From SNAP01 sp049671745 (lineage in GTDB: Bacteria; Bacteroidota; Bacteroidia; Bacteroidales; Marinifilaceae), in the NCBI GenBank assembly GCA_049671745.1, contig JBATVL010000083.1, positions 1-33,888 of the forward strand: DNA of 33,888 nucleotides, read 5' to 3'. How positions within the stretch are numbered: position 1 is the stretch's first letter; the number at the start of each line of letters is the position of its first letter. The notes under the pieces are model-generated. The model did no database searches and was not told where the DNA came from. It saw nothing but the letters and a program-made list of their open reading frames with translations. The position numbers and the translations under genes were made by a program. Positions 8,305 through 16,854 of this stretch are shown here, in pieces.

Positions 8305-9111
8305 TTAGTTACTTAATGAGATATTAAGTTGAAGTAATAATTTTTCTTGATGAGGATTGAACGTTAGTCCTCCTGATATAGGAAGTGCAAATTTATCTGT
8401 AATTTGAATTTTATCTGCTAAATGTAGTCCTATATTTGTTAGATAAAATGCTCCTTCTGAATAATGCTTTCTACCTTGTTCATCAAACCATCTTGCATGT
8501 CTTGACTTGCCTGGTGACATACCTACAACATATTTAACCTTTGTGCTTCCAACTTGCATAGGATAAGATAACTCTAGATACATAGATACAGCGTCTAGTT
8601 CTCCTAAAGCTGATGTTTTATCATCTGTAGCTGCAGTTGGTTTATAGCTGTAGTTCGCTTCATTAGCTGCCCACGATGCTGCTGCCATTATAGATAAAGG
8701 AAAACTTCCTTGAAAAGAATATGTTGTAGTAAAATCTAACATATGAATGCCTGCTTCTTTACTATAATCGAATAAACTTCTGTTTTTATCTTCGAATGGA
8801 CGCATATAGAAATCGTAAGCCATAAAGCTTAAATTTCCTATTTTATAACCTATATATAAATCAATCTCGTCGTATGATGAGTCTGTTGCATATAGTCCCC
8901 ATGCACCTATAGTGAAATTGTTTTTTACATACTCAATTGTTGGTTTTATACATTCTTTATCTAAAGACATTTGTCCTCTCCAAACATGTCTGTTTGAAAA
9001 ATCTACAGCAAGATTTAGTTTGCCCTTATCTTCTTTTTTTACTTCTTGTGAATAAGATGTAAAACTTGTTGCCAATAATAAAAAGATAATCCCCATTAAA
9101 CATTTTTTCAT
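8305..9111 (-). CDS. Outer-membrane beta-barrel protein (porin-like), paralogue 1
   Basis: It has a clear signal peptide (M-K-K, L-M-G-I-I-F-L-L-L-A, ending S-Y-S-Q) and then alternating beta strands. The motif S-N-R-H-V-W-R-G followed by P-T-I-E-Y, G-A-W-G and E-I-D-L-Y-I-G-Y resembles the TorF/Gcw_chp-type putative porins. The C-terminus (L-L-L-Q-L-N-I-S-L-S-N) is strand-like. I use ATG 9111 (268 residues), not the in-frame ATG 9162: a TATATTTG promoter element at 9140-9147 lies between them, and the signal peptide begins at 9111. The next gene upstream is a clear paralogue with the same architecture and its own promoter. Substrate unknown. Confidence 0.78.
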   Translation of the reverse strand: MKKCLMGIIFLLLATSFTSYSQEVKKEDKGKLNLAVDFSNRHVWRGQMSLDKECIKPTIEYVKNNFTIGAWGLYATDSSYDEIDLYIGYKIGNLSFMAYDFYMRPFEDKNRSLFDYSKEAGIHMLDFTTTYSFQGSFPLSIMAAASWAANEANYSYKPTAATDDKTSALGELDAVSMYLELSYPMQVGSTKVKYVVGMSPGKSRHARWFDEQGRKHYSEGAFYLTNIGLHLADKIQITDKFALPISGGLTFNPHQEKLLLQLNISLSN

Positions 9112-9139
9112 AATTATACAATTTAGGTTTATACTTAAA

Positions 9140-9170
9140 CAAATATAATATTTTAGAGGCATAGCCTAAA
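9140..9170 (-). promoter_or_regulatory. Promoter of barrel paralogue 1
   Basis: On the minus strand a TATATTTG -7 element (9140-9147) matches the Bacteroidota consensus TAnnTTTG exactly. A TTTA (-33, consensus TTTG) lies 19 bp upstream at 9167-9170. The predicted leader is ~20 nt to ATG 9111. Confidence 0.5.
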
Positions 9171-9265
9171 GAAATAATAACATTTAATTATATGTTGTTA
9201 AATATGTTTAATCGTTAGTAATGGGGATAGTATTTTGATGAAAAATGTTTATGTCCTAGTGTCGT

Positions 9266-10072
9266 TTAATTATTTAAACCTATGTTGAATTGAAGGTAGA
9301 TTTTCTCTTGGTGAGGATTGAAAGTTAATTCTGCAGATATCGGTATTGAAAATTTATCTGTAATTTTGATTTTGTCAGATAAGTTTAATCCTATATTAGT
9401 TAAATAAAAGGCGCCATCAGAATAATGTTTTCTTCCATCTTCGTTAACCCAATTTGAGTATTTAGATTTACCTGGTGCCATACCTAAAATATAATTGATT
9501 TTTGTGCTTCCTAGATGAGTAGGATAATTTAATTCTAGATACCATGAAATAGTTCTTAATTCACCTATGTTTTTTGTTGTGTCGTCATTTCCTTTTGTAG
9601 GAAAATAAGAATAATTAATTTCATTTGCCGCCCAAGATCCTGCTGCTAAGATTGTTAATGGGAGACTGCCATCTAGAGTATAGGTTGTGTAGAAATCAAA
9701 TATATGTATTCCTGCATTTTTGCCATAATCAAAAAAACTTTTGTTTTTGTCTGATATACCAAGTAGGTAGGTGTCACAGAATCTAAACTTCCAATTTTTG
9801 ATTTTGTATACTAGATATAAATCAATCTCATCTACTGAATTATCTGTTGTAAATAAACTCCATGCTCCTGCAGTAAATCTTTTTCTGACATACTCTATTG
9901 TCGGTTTTAAGCATTTTTGATCTACGCATAAAAGCCCTCGCCACACATGTCTGTTAGATAAATCTAACTTTAGATTAAGTTTTATTTCTTTATTTGTTTT
10001 ATTTCTTTGAGCATGAGAATGGAAACTTGTAGTCATTAGTAGAAACAAGACTACGATAAAAAATTTATTCAT
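9266..10072 (-). CDS. Outer-membrane beta-barrel protein (porin-like), paralogue 2
   Basis: A tandem paralogue of the downstream gene with 268 residues, the same length. It shares the signal peptide pattern (ending S-H-A-Q), S-N-R-H-V-W-R-G, K-P-T-I-E-Y-V, V-D-E-I-D-L-Y, W-A-A-N-E-x-N-Y-S-Y, G-x-x-P-G-K-S, K-H-Y-S-x-G-A-F-Y-L-T-N-I-G-L, and the C-terminal F-N-P-H-Q-E-K. Differences cluster in stretches likely to be surface loops, for example the segment after D-K-N. Both proteins are probably outer-membrane barrels. Each has its own promoter, and no terminator separates them. The cargo or ligand cannot be told from sequence. Confidence 0.78.
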   Translation of the reverse strand: MNKFFIVVLFLLMTTSFHSHAQRNKTNKEIKLNLKLDLSNRHVWRGLLCVDQKCLKPTIEYVRKRFTAGAWSLFTTDNSVDEIDLYLVYKIKNWKFRFCDTYLLGISDKNKSFFDYGKNAGIHIFDFYTTYTLDGSLPLTILAAGSWAANEINYSYFPTKGNDDTTKNIGELRTISWYLELNYPTHLGSTKINYILGMAPGKSKYSNWVNEDGRKHYSDGAFYLTNIGLNLSDKIKITDKFSIPISAELTFNPHQEKIYLQFNIGLNN

Positions 10073-10098
10073 AATTGTATGTATTATTAGTGTTGAAA

Positions 10099-10129
10099 CA
10101 AAAGTAATACATGCAAATAGGTAATCATA
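10099..10129 (-). promoter_or_regulatory. Promoter of barrel paralogue 2
   Basis: On the minus strand TACTTTTG (10099-10106) matches TAnnTTTG. A one-mismatch -33 (TATG, 10126-10129) lies 19 bp upstream, the same spacing as at paralogue 1. The leader would be ~20 nt. Confidence 0.45.
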
Positions 10130-10199
10130 TTTATTATGTTATTGAATCATATGTTATTAAATATATTAAATCATTAATTGTGATGTAGGAATTTATGAT

Positions 10200-10239
10200 A
10201 AAAAAATTATGGATGAACTTTATGTAAAAGTTCACCCAT
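10200..10239 (-). terminator. Intrinsic terminator of the small acidic-protein gene
   Basis: On the minus strand a 13-bp stem (plus 10209-10221 with 10227-10239, one G-U) with a 5-nt loop is followed, after AA, by a run of T. Confidence 0.8.
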
Positions 10240-10272
10240 GATTTAATATAAGTCTTTTAATCTAATTAAGAT

Positions 10273-10521
10273 TTACTCTTCATCATCAAATAAGTCTTCT
10301 TCATTCTCAATTTCTTTTTCTAGGAATTCTCTAGCATCCTCAAGAAGTTCGTTGATTAACTCTTTATCACTAGGTTTAGTGTCTAACCAGTGAGTCGATT
10401 GATCCTTGTCAAAATCGTCGATATCACACTCTAGTATAAACTTAGGAGAATCGTTATGAACAATAAAAATTGTGTCTGGCAACTCCTGAGAGTTGGTTGC
10501 AAGTAGAAATTTTGGAATCAT
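10273..10521 (-). CDS. Small acidic conserved hypothetical protein
   Basis: 82 residues. It begins M-I-P-K-F-L-L-A-T-N-S and then I-F-I-V-H-N-D-S-P-K-F-I, a pattern I associate with a small Bacteroidota hypothetical family. The second half is strongly acidic and helical (E-L-L-E-D-A-R-E-F-L-E-K-E-I-E) and ends in a D/E-rich tail. There is no signal peptide or membrane segment, so it is cytoplasmic. It is a monocistronic gene with its own promoter and terminator, which supports its being real. Function unknown. Confidence 0.75.
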   Translation of the reverse strand: MIPKFLLATNSQELPDTIFIVHNDSPKFILECDIDDFDKDQSTHWLDTKPSDKELINELLEDAREFLEKEIENEEDLFDDEE

Positions 10522-10543
10522 GACTTTTAAATTTAATTTGTAA

Positions 10544-10573
10544 CAAATATATGAATAAGTTTTAAAATACAGA
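10544..10573 (-). promoter_or_regulatory. Promoter of the small acidic-protein gene
   Basis: TATATTTG on the minus strand (10544-10551) fits TAnnTTTG and is identical to the elements at 9140 and 29672. A TCTG (-33, one mismatch) lies 18 bp further upstream. Confidence 0.45.
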
Positions 10574-10711
10574 CTATTTTGTATTATCTCTATCTATTTT
10601 ATTAATTTTTCCTAAAAAATGATATTTATCAGTTTAGAATTAATTAATGAGTACTATTTTGCATACTTATTAAATCAATAAAATGTTATACAAAACTTAA
10701 TTAAAATTTAA

Positions 10712-11896
10712 ATGTCAAAATTAAACACTATTAAAAATAGCAATTTTTTATTGCAGAGACGCTATGAGGCAGTAGTTTTTCTTGCTTTATTTTTTGGAAT
10801 ATTTGGATACTTAGGGCACGTTATGGGTGTGGCAAATATGCTGAATACTATAATGAATACAGCTTGGGATTTGTTAACTAATACTGTATTCTATATTATG
10901 GGAATTACTGTGTTAACAGGAGCTCTAGGTCGATTGTTGATTGAATTTGGAGTTGTTCGTTTATTGGAGAAGATATTGGCTCCTTTAATGCGTCCAGTCT
11001 TCAATTTACCAGGAGTAGGTGCTTTGGCAGGTGTTTTAACTTTCTTATCTGATAATCCAGCTATTATAAGTTTAGCTAACGATAAGAACTTCTCAAAGTA
11101 TTTCAAGAAATATGAATTAGTATCTCTTACTAATTTTGGTACAGCATTTGGAATGGGATTGATAGTAATAACATTTATGGGTTCTCTATCTGCTGAAGGA
11201 AGTGATGAAAGTTACTTTATTCCTGCATTAATTGGTTTTGCTGGTGCTATTTTAGGTTCTGTTATTTCTACACGAATAATGCAACGTTTAATAAGAAAAG
11301 AACTCTCAGAAGAAATTATTGAAGAATCAGTAGGTGAGGAGGAAAAGATATCTTTCAAGTCAGAGGGTGGTGCTTTTATGCGTTTCTTGAATTCTATTCT
11401 TGATGGTGGAAAATCAGGTGTAGATTTAGGATTAGCTATTATTCCTGGTGTATTGGTTATATCAACTATGGTAATGATGGTTACATTCGGAGCTAAAGAC
11501 GCTGCTGTTGGTTATGCAGGATTGCCTTATGAAGGAGTTCCTATATTACCTGCATTAGCTGGATATTTAGATTGGTTGTTTTATGCTTTATTTGGATTCG
11601 AAAGTCCAGAACTTATTGCCTTTCCTGTTACTTCTTTAGGAGCAGTTGGTGCAGCACTTTCATTAGTGAAGAAATTCTTAGCAGAAGGACTTATTGATGG
11701 AAATGTAATTGCAGTATTTACAGCAATGGGAATGTGCTGGAGTGGTTATCTAAGTACTCATACTGCTATGCTTGATACTTTAGGATATAGACATTTAACA
11801 TCAAAAGCAATTCTTTCTCATACAATAGGAGGATTAATTGCAGGATGTTTAGCTCATTATATGTACCTTCTTATTAGTATGTTTATTGCAATATAA
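10712..11896 (+). CDS. Nucleoside-recognition (GATE) domain membrane transporter-like protein
   Basis: An integral membrane protein of 394 residues with about eight to ten hydrophobic segments and a charged cytoplasmic loop near residues 190-215 (K-E-L-S-E-E-I-I-E-E-S). The segments M-G-I-T-V-L-T-G-A-L-G-R-L, L-S-D-N-P-A-I-I-S-L and G-L-P-Y-E-G-V-P-I-L-P resemble the CD0519/CD1768-type membrane proteins with nucleoside-recognition/GATE domains, related to spore-maturation SpmA/B and nucleoside transporters. Here it has nothing to do with sporulation. It is probably an inner-membrane transporter for a nucleoside-like or other small solute. It is monocistronic with a good terminator, and the substrate is unknown. 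Confidence 0.75.
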   Translation: MSKLNTIKNSNFLLQRRYEAVVFLALFFGIFGYLGHVMGVANMLNTIMNTAWDLLTNTVFYIMGITVLTGALGRLLIEFGVVRLLEKILAPLMRPVFNLPGVGALAGVLTFLSDNPAIISLANDKNFSKYFKKYELVSLTNFGTAFGMGLIVITFMGSLSAEGSDESYFIPALIGFAGAILGSVISTRIMQRLIRKELSEEIIEESVGEEEKISFKSEGGAFMRFLNSILDGGKSGVDLGLAIIPGVLVISTMVMMVTFGAKDAAVGYAGLPYEGVPILPALAGYLDWLFYALFGFESPELIAFPVTSLGAVGAALSLVKKFLAEGLIDGNVIAVFTAMGMCWSGYLSTHTAMLDTLGYRHLTSKAILSHTIGGLIAGCLAHYMYLLISMFIAI

Positions 11897-11921
11897 TTGT
11901 ATATATTAAAATATATAATCG

Positions 11922-11950
11922 AAGAGATGTCTGTTAGGCATCTCTTTTTC
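11922..11950 (+). terminator. Intrinsic terminator of the GATE-domain gene
   Basis: AGAGATGTC (11923-11931) pairs with GGCATCTCT (11937-11945) through nine pairs with one G-U, around a 5-nt loop. TTTTTC follows. Confidence 0.8.
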
Positions 11951-11960
11951 TTTATATAAA

Positions 11961-12716
11961 CTATTTAAGTAATTCATTTAATAGCTTAGTGTTTGTAAGA
12001 TCAATAGTAAGAGGAACCATTGCTATATATTCATTGTTTACAGCCCATTCATCTGTGTCCACTGCATAAGGTTCTTCATTTATATAATCGCCTTTAAGCC
12101 AAAAAGAAACATTACCTTCATCATCTGTAGTCTTCTTAAATTTTTCTTTCCAAACTCCTTTTGTTTGTCTGCATAATTTATAACCCTTTATCTTTTCTAT
12201 ATTAGGGATGTTTACATTGAAACAACAGCTTTGATGTGAGAATTTACATAATACCTTTTCAATAATCTCAATAATTTCCTTATCAGAATTTCTGAAATGT
12301 TTAGTTTCTGTTTTACCTGTACAAAGAGAAAAAGCAATAGATGGAATATTAAAGAATGCGCCTTCAAGAGCTGCACCAACAGTTCCTGAATAGAATGCTG
12401 AATTGCCTGTATTTGTTCCATCGTTTATACCAGATATTAAAATATCAGGTTTTTCTTCCAATATGCATTGAATTGCAATCTTTACACAATCAGCCGGTGT
12501 ACCGTGTACAGAATATCGTAGATGTCCATTAAAATGTTCTTGTTTATCTATTCTTAAACCTCTAGTTGTTGTAATAGAATGAGATTTTCCAGATTGAGGA
12601 TATTCAGGAGCTACAACAGTAAGACGGTATTTGTCTGCTAAAAGTTCAGTTAATTGAGTAATACCTTCGGCTCTAATACCATCGTCGTTAGTTATTAATA
12701 TATGTTTTTTGCTCAT
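11961..12716 (-). CDS. surE: 5'/3'-nucleotidase SurE
   Basis: SurE is a metal-dependent nucleoside 5'/3'-monophosphate phosphatase. All family motifs are present: I-T-N-D-D-G with the metal-binding D11/D12, S-G-K-S at 42-45, H-G-T-P-A-D-C, and S-G-I-N-x-G-x-N with metal ligand N98, then Y-S-G-T-V-G-A-A-x-E-G. The length of 251 residues is typical. Its ATG overlaps the TGA of the upstream glutaredoxin-like gene by four bases (ATGA at 12713-12716), so translation is probably coupled. Confidence 0.95.
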   Translation of the reverse strand: MSKKHILITNDDGIRAEGITQLTELLADKYRLTVVAPEYPQSGKSHSITTTRGLRIDKQEHFNGHLRYSVHGTPADCVKIAIQCILEEKPDILISGINDGTNTGNSAFYSGTVGAALEGAFFNIPSIAFSLCTGKTETKHFRNSDKEIIEIIEKVLCKFSHQSCCFNVNIPNIEKIKGYKLCRQTKGVWKEKFKKTTDDEGNVSFWLKGDYINEEPYAVDTDEWAVNNEYIAMVPLTIDLTNTKLLNELLK

Positions 12717-13135
12717 TTTTTCTTTTTATATCTTTTTTCAATATTATTGCAGAAATCTCTTAAGTTTCTTGTATTATAATATACTTCATTATTAATTAAT
12801 ACAACGGGATACGCTATTTTTATAGATGCTTTTTTTGCTGTTTTATAGCAGAGCTTGCGCATTATATTAGCATTCTTACGAATGCGTACATCAAACTTTA
12901 TAAAAGGAATATTTCTTTTAGAGAGTAATTTTAGAAAGCGTTTACAATGATTGCATCTCTTGTCAGAAAATATGCTTATTTCAAATTGTCCATCTTTTAT
13001 TTCAGGATACTTATCCTTAAGTACCAACTCTATCTTATTAAGTCTCTTTTCTAATGGATTAAGCTTAGGTCGTTCTTGTGCATAAGAGCAGATAGTGAAT
13101 AGACTTATAATAAGGAATAGTGTTATTCTTTTCAT
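12713..13135 (-). CDS. Exported glutaredoxin-like thiol protein
   Basis: 140 residues with a signal peptide (M-K-R-I-T, hydrophobic to I-C-S-Y-A, then Q-E). A thioredoxin fold with a C-N-H-C redox motif at Cys61/Cys64 follows an I-S-I-F-S strand. The cis-proline is in A-Y-P-V-V-L-I-N-N (Pro110), a glutaredoxin/NrdH arrangement. An extra Cys96 lies between them. The tail is very basic (K-K-K-K). A periplasmic thiol-disulfide role is likely, though glutaredoxins are normally cytoplasmic, so the export signal is notable. It overlaps surE by 4 nt. Its ATG is only ~28 bp from the T-tract of the yidC terminator, leaving little room for a promoter of its own. Confidence 0.8.
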   Translation of the reverse strand: MKRITLFLIISLFTICSYAQERPKLNPLEKRLNKIELVLKDKYPEIKDGQFEISIFSDKRCNHCKRFLKLLSKRNIPFIKFDVRIRKNANIMRKLCYKTAKKASIKIAYPVVLINNEVYYNTRNLRDFCNNIEKRYKKKK

Positions 13136-13162
13136 GTTATAGTTATTTATAGGCTAATATAC

Positions 13163-13197
13163 AAAAAAAAGAGGCTCACCGTTAAGTGAGCCTCTTT
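13163..13197 (-). terminator. Intrinsic terminator of the pyrG-yidC unit
   Basis: On the minus strand a perfect 12-bp stem AAAGAGGCTCAC/GTGAGCCTCTTT (plus 13168-13179 with 13186-13197) with a 6-nt loop is followed by a T-run reaching 13163. Confidence 0.92.
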
Positions 13198-13211
13198 GAA
13201 TTATTTTAATT

Positions 13212-15080
13212 CTATTTTTTATTCTTTTGAGCAATAGCAGCTTTCTTCTGCAAATCTTCTAATTTCTTTTGAAATTTAGATTGTTTTTTAGGCTTCTGCT
13301 TTGCCATCTCTAATTTAGCTAATAGTTTCTCATCGTTAACAAAACGTCTGATAAGGAATGTTTGAGCTAAAGTAATGAATGTAGCTATGAAATAGTAATA
13401 ACTTAATCCTGCAGCATAAGAGTTGAACCAGAATAAGAACATAAATGGCATGATATACATCATTGTTTGCATACCTTTCATTTGATCATTCTGAACTTGA
13501 TTCTTATTATTCATTCTCATGTAGAACACATTTGTTACTGTCATCAATAGACAGAATAAACTAACGTGATCGCCATATAATGGAATATGGAATGGAAGAG
13601 TTACTATACTATCATAAGAAGATAAATCGGTAGCCCATAAGAACGACTTCTGTCTAAGTTCAATAGAAGCAGGGAAGAAGTAGAACAATCCAATTAGAAC
13701 TGGCATTTGAACAACCATAGGTAGACATCCACCCATAGGATTCACTCCAGCTTTCTTATAGAGGGCCATAGTAGCTTTTTGCTTCTCCATAGCCTTGTCT
13801 TTAGAAGGATACTTCTTAGCAATCTCATCAATTTGAGGCTTAAGAACTCTCATCTTAGCACTAGATAAATATGATTTATACGTAAGTGGGAAAAGAATAA
13901 GTTTAATGAGCAATGTCATTAATAATATGATTAAACCATAGTTTCCTGTAAGAGCATTCTCCAAGAAGTTGAATAGGTAAATTACAAAATAACGGTTAAT
14001 CCAAGATACCCATTTCCAACCAAGGTTAATAAGTTTTGTAAGTTCAAGTTCGTCTTTCTCACTATATTCTTTAAGAGTTAAGAAATGGTTAGGTCCGAAA
14101 TAAAACTGCATATTGTACGACTCACTAGCTTTACCTTGATAAGGAAGAGCTATACTAGTGGTAACATTCTTAAGTTTATTAGCATCTTTATTTTCTTTAG
14201 ATGTAACTTTTACTCCGTTAAAGGCATCTTTAGAAATAAGAACAGAAGAAAAGAATTGTTGTTTAAAAGCAACCCATTTAACTTTAGTTTCAAGATTTTT
14301 TTCATCATCACTAGTTGCTGATAAGTAATCTACATCATCTTTATCATATTTGTAATAAAGACCAGTATATCTATTCTCAAAAGCTTTAGATTTCTCTAAC
14401 TTAGCCATTGTACCATTCCAATATAGATCAAGAGTTGTTGTTCTACGTGGAATAATACTTTCCATTCCAATTACATTGATATTGAAATCAACTATATAAC
14501 TATTAGGAGTTAAAGTATATATATATTCAATATACTGATTATCAGAATAGTTAAGTCTCATGCTAACAGTTTGAGCCTTGGTAGAAGCATCTAAAAATGT
14601 TTCAGTTGTTGAGGCAACAAAGTTTAAATCTGCTGTATTAACAGTAGTATTATTAGCATAGAAGTTAAGTCCAATACTCTTATCATTATTCCATAACATC
14701 AATGGAAGGGAATCCTGATTGTTTTCGTAATCAAGAGCCTTATAATCTTTCAGTTCTATTGTTTGAGGTATACCACCTCTAGTAGAAAGAGAAAGTTTAA
14801 TAAGATTATTTTCAATAACTAAAGATTTCTCAGTTAAAGAATCTTGTGCGAAAAGTCCAGCAACAGATTTATGTTGTTTCTCTTGTTCAGCTTCCATTTT
14901 TGCAAGACGCACATTTTTATCTGCTCTTTCTTGCTCTGCAATTCTAGTTCTTTCAACAAGAGATATAGAGTCTTTTTGTCTCTGTATCTGAATTTGCTCT
15001 TCGCTTGGCTTGTTCAGCCAAGAAAACCCTAGCATCATAGCGACAATAATGACTAAGCCAGTAATCGTATTTTTATCCAT
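13212..15080 (-). CDS. yidC: Membrane protein insertase YidC
   Basis: YidC inserts and folds inner-membrane proteins, alone or with SecYEG. The 622 residues show an N-terminal membrane anchor (about 6-22) and a coiled, charged linker (R-T-R-I-A-E-Q-E-R-A). A large periplasmic beta domain runs to ~residue 360. The conserved C-terminal 60KD_IMP core begins at G-N-Y-G-L-I-I-L-L-M-T-L-L-I-K. It includes K-M-R-V-L-K-P-Q-I, N-P-M-G-G-C-L-P-M-V-V-Q-M-P-V and a lysine-rich tail typical of Bacteroidota YidC. It begins 25 bp after pyrG, so the two form an operon that ends at the strong terminator. Confidence 0.95.
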   Translation of the reverse strand: MDKNTITGLVIIVAMMLGFSWLNKPSEEQIQIQRQKDSISLVERTRIAEQERADKNVRLAKMEAEQEKQHKSVAGLFAQDSLTEKSLVIENNLIKLSLSTRGGIPQTIELKDYKALDYENNQDSLPLMLWNNDKSIGLNFYANNTTVNTADLNFVASTTETFLDASTKAQTVSMRLNYSDNQYIEYIYTLTPNSYIVDFNINVIGMESIIPRRTTTLDLYWNGTMAKLEKSKAFENRYTGLYYKYDKDDVDYLSATSDDEKNLETKVKWVAFKQQFFSSVLISKDAFNGVKVTSKENKDANKLKNVTTSIALPYQGKASESYNMQFYFGPNHFLTLKEYSEKDELELTKLINLGWKWVSWINRYFVIYLFNFLENALTGNYGLIILLMTLLIKLILFPLTYKSYLSSAKMRVLKPQIDEIAKKYPSKDKAMEKQKATMALYKKAGVNPMGGCLPMVVQMPVLIGLFYFFPASIELRQKSFLWATDLSSYDSIVTLPFHIPLYGDHVSLFCLLMTVTNVFYMRMNNKNQVQNDQMKGMQTMMYIMPFMFLFWFNSYAAGLSYYYFIATFITLAQTFLIRRFVNDEKLLAKLEMAKQKPKKQSKFQKKLEDLQKKAAIAQKNKK

Positions 15081-15105
15081 ATGTATCTTTTTCTAGTGTT
15101 AGATT

Positions 15106-16710
15106 TTATTGTTCAATAGTAGCCTTCACAAAAGCAACAAATAATGGGTGTGGATTAACAACAGTACTTTTATATTCAGGGTGGAACTGTGCACCAACAA
15201 ACCATTTATGAGAAGGTATTTCAACAATCTCAACTAAGTTAGTTTCTGTGTTTTTCCCAGTTGCTATCATTCCAGCTTCTTCATACTTAGCTAAGAATTC
15301 GTTATTGAATTCATATCTATGTCTGTGTCTTTCTGAAATACTTGTATTTCCGTATGCTTTAAATGCATTTGAATCTTCAGTAATAGTACAATCATAAGCT
15401 CCTAATCTCATAGTACCACCTTTTTCCGTAACAGTTTTCTGTTCTTCCATAAGGTTGATAACAGGAGATGTAGTATTCTCGTTCATCTCTAATGAATCAG
15501 CATCTTTAAGACCTAAAACGTTTCTAGCATATTCAATAACTGCAATTTGCATACCAAGACATATACCTAGATAAGGTACATTATTCTCTCTAGCGTATTT
15601 AGCAGCAAAGATTTTACCTTCTATACCCCTAGCACCAAAACCTGGAGCTACAAGAATACCTTTTAGATGAGATAATTTCTCTTCGTAATTATCAGCGTTT
15701 AATTCCTCAGAATGAATCCAGTTGATATTTACTTTTACACCATTAGTAGCTCCTGCGTGAATGAATCCCTCAACGATAGATTTATAAGCATCGTGAAGTT
15801 CAACATATTTTCCTACAAGTCCTATTTCTACTTCTTGAGAAGGGTTTTTAAGATTGTGTAAGAATTTATTCCAAGCTTTTAATTCTGGCTCTTTATTAAT
15901 AGGTAAACCAAGTTTCTGGCAAACAACTTGATCAAGTTGTTCATCTTTCATTCTTAATGGTACCTCATATATCGTTTTTACATCTTCTGATTGCATTACT
16001 GCATCTGGTGTTACATTACAGAAAAGAGCAACTTTTCTTTTAAGATCTTCAGGAAGATGATGTTCTGTTCTAAGAACAAGAATGTCTGGCTGAACACCAC
16101 ACTCTAACATTTGCTTAACAGAATGCTGTGTAGGTTTAGTTTTTAGTTCTCCAGAAGCTGCAAGATAAGGAACAAGAGTTAAGTGAACAACAAGAGCGTC
16201 GTCTCCTAATTCCCATTTTAATTGTCTAACAGTTTCTATATATGGAAGAGATTCTATATCTCCAATAGTTCCACCAATCTCAGTTATAACTACATCATAT
16301 TTACCATCTTTACCAAGAAGCTTAACGTTTCTTTTAATCTCGTCAGTTATATGAGGAATAACTTGAACTGTCTTTCCAAGATAATCACCTTTGCGTTCTC
16401 TATTTATTACGTTCTGATAAATTCTACCAGTTGTAATATTATTAGCTTGAGAAGTAGGAATATTAGTAAATCTCTCATAGTGTCCTAAGTCAAGATCAGT
16501 CTCTGCACCATCTTCAGTCACATAGCACTCACCATGCTCGTAAGGATTCAATGTACCTGGATCTATATTAATATATGGATCAAGCTTTTGAATTGTTACT
16601 GAATAACCTCTTGCTTGCAATAATTTTGCTAGTGACGACGCTATAATCCCTTTCCCTAATGAGGAAGCTACACCTCCTGTTACAAATACATATTTTGTTG
16701 ACACTGTCAT
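15106..16710 (-). CDS. pyrG: CTP synthase
   Basis: PyrG makes CTP from UTP, ATP and glutamine. The N-terminal synthetase domain begins V-T-G-G-V-A-S-S-L-G-K-G (P-loop) and continues Q-K-L-D-P-Y-I-N-I-D and G-E-C-Y-V-T-E-D-G-A-E-T-D-L-D-L-G. The C-terminal class-I glutamine amidotransferase domain has G-I-C-L-G-M-Q with nucleophile Cys384 and F-H-P-E with His510/Glu512. The length of 534 residues is standard. It is first gene of the pyrG-yidC operon; a TACTTTTG promoter element lies ~40 bp upstream. Confidence 0.97.
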   Translation of the reverse strand: MTVSTKYVFVTGGVASSLGKGIIASSLAKLLQARGYSVTIQKLDPYINIDPGTLNPYEHGECYVTEDGAETDLDLGHYERFTNIPTSQANNITTGRIYQNVINRERKGDYLGKTVQVIPHITDEIKRNVKLLGKDGKYDVVITEIGGTIGDIESLPYIETVRQLKWELGDDALVVHLTLVPYLAASGELKTKPTQHSVKQMLECGVQPDILVLRTEHHLPEDLKRKVALFCNVTPDAVMQSEDVKTIYEVPLRMKDEQLDQVVCQKLGLPINKEPELKAWNKFLHNLKNPSQEVEIGLVGKYVELHDAYKSIVEGFIHAGATNGVKVNINWIHSEELNADNYEEKLSHLKGILVAPGFGARGIEGKIFAAKYARENNVPYLGICLGMQIAVIEYARNVLGLKDADSLEMNENTTSPVINLMEEQKTVTEKGGTMRLGAYDCTITEDSNAFKAYGNTSISERHRHRYEFNNEFLAKYEEAGMIATGKNTETNLVEIVEIPSHKWFVGAQFHPEYKSTVVNPHPLFVAFVKATIEQ

Positions 16711-16752
16711 ACTATTTAAAATGTTACTATTTTACAAATGAACACGAAAGCA

Positions 16753-16760
16753 CAAAAGTA
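16753..16760 (-). promoter_or_regulatory. pyrG promoter -7 element
   Basis: TACTTTTG on the minus strand, an exact TAnnTTTG match, gives a leader of ~35 nt to the pyrG ATG. No good TTTG -33 is visible at the expected spacing. Confidence 0.4.
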
Positions 16761-16794
16761 ACTATTTAATTCAAAATTAAAAATTATGAATGTT

Positions 16795-16835
16795 AAAAAA
16801 AAACGTCTATTTCTTGATTCAGAAATAGACGTTTT
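16795..16835 (-). terminator. Intrinsic terminator of the DUF349 gene
   Basis: On the minus strand a perfect 15-bp stem (plus 16800-16814 with 16821-16835) with a 6-nt loop runs straight into a T-tract of about nine bases. Confidence 0.92.
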
Positions 16836-16854
16836 ATATATTTAATATTGATTC

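Noticed and set aside
9112..9162. Start of barrel paralogue 1 at ATG 9162
   Set aside because: It would lie upstream of the TATATTTG promoter element and put 17 residues before a normal signal peptide.
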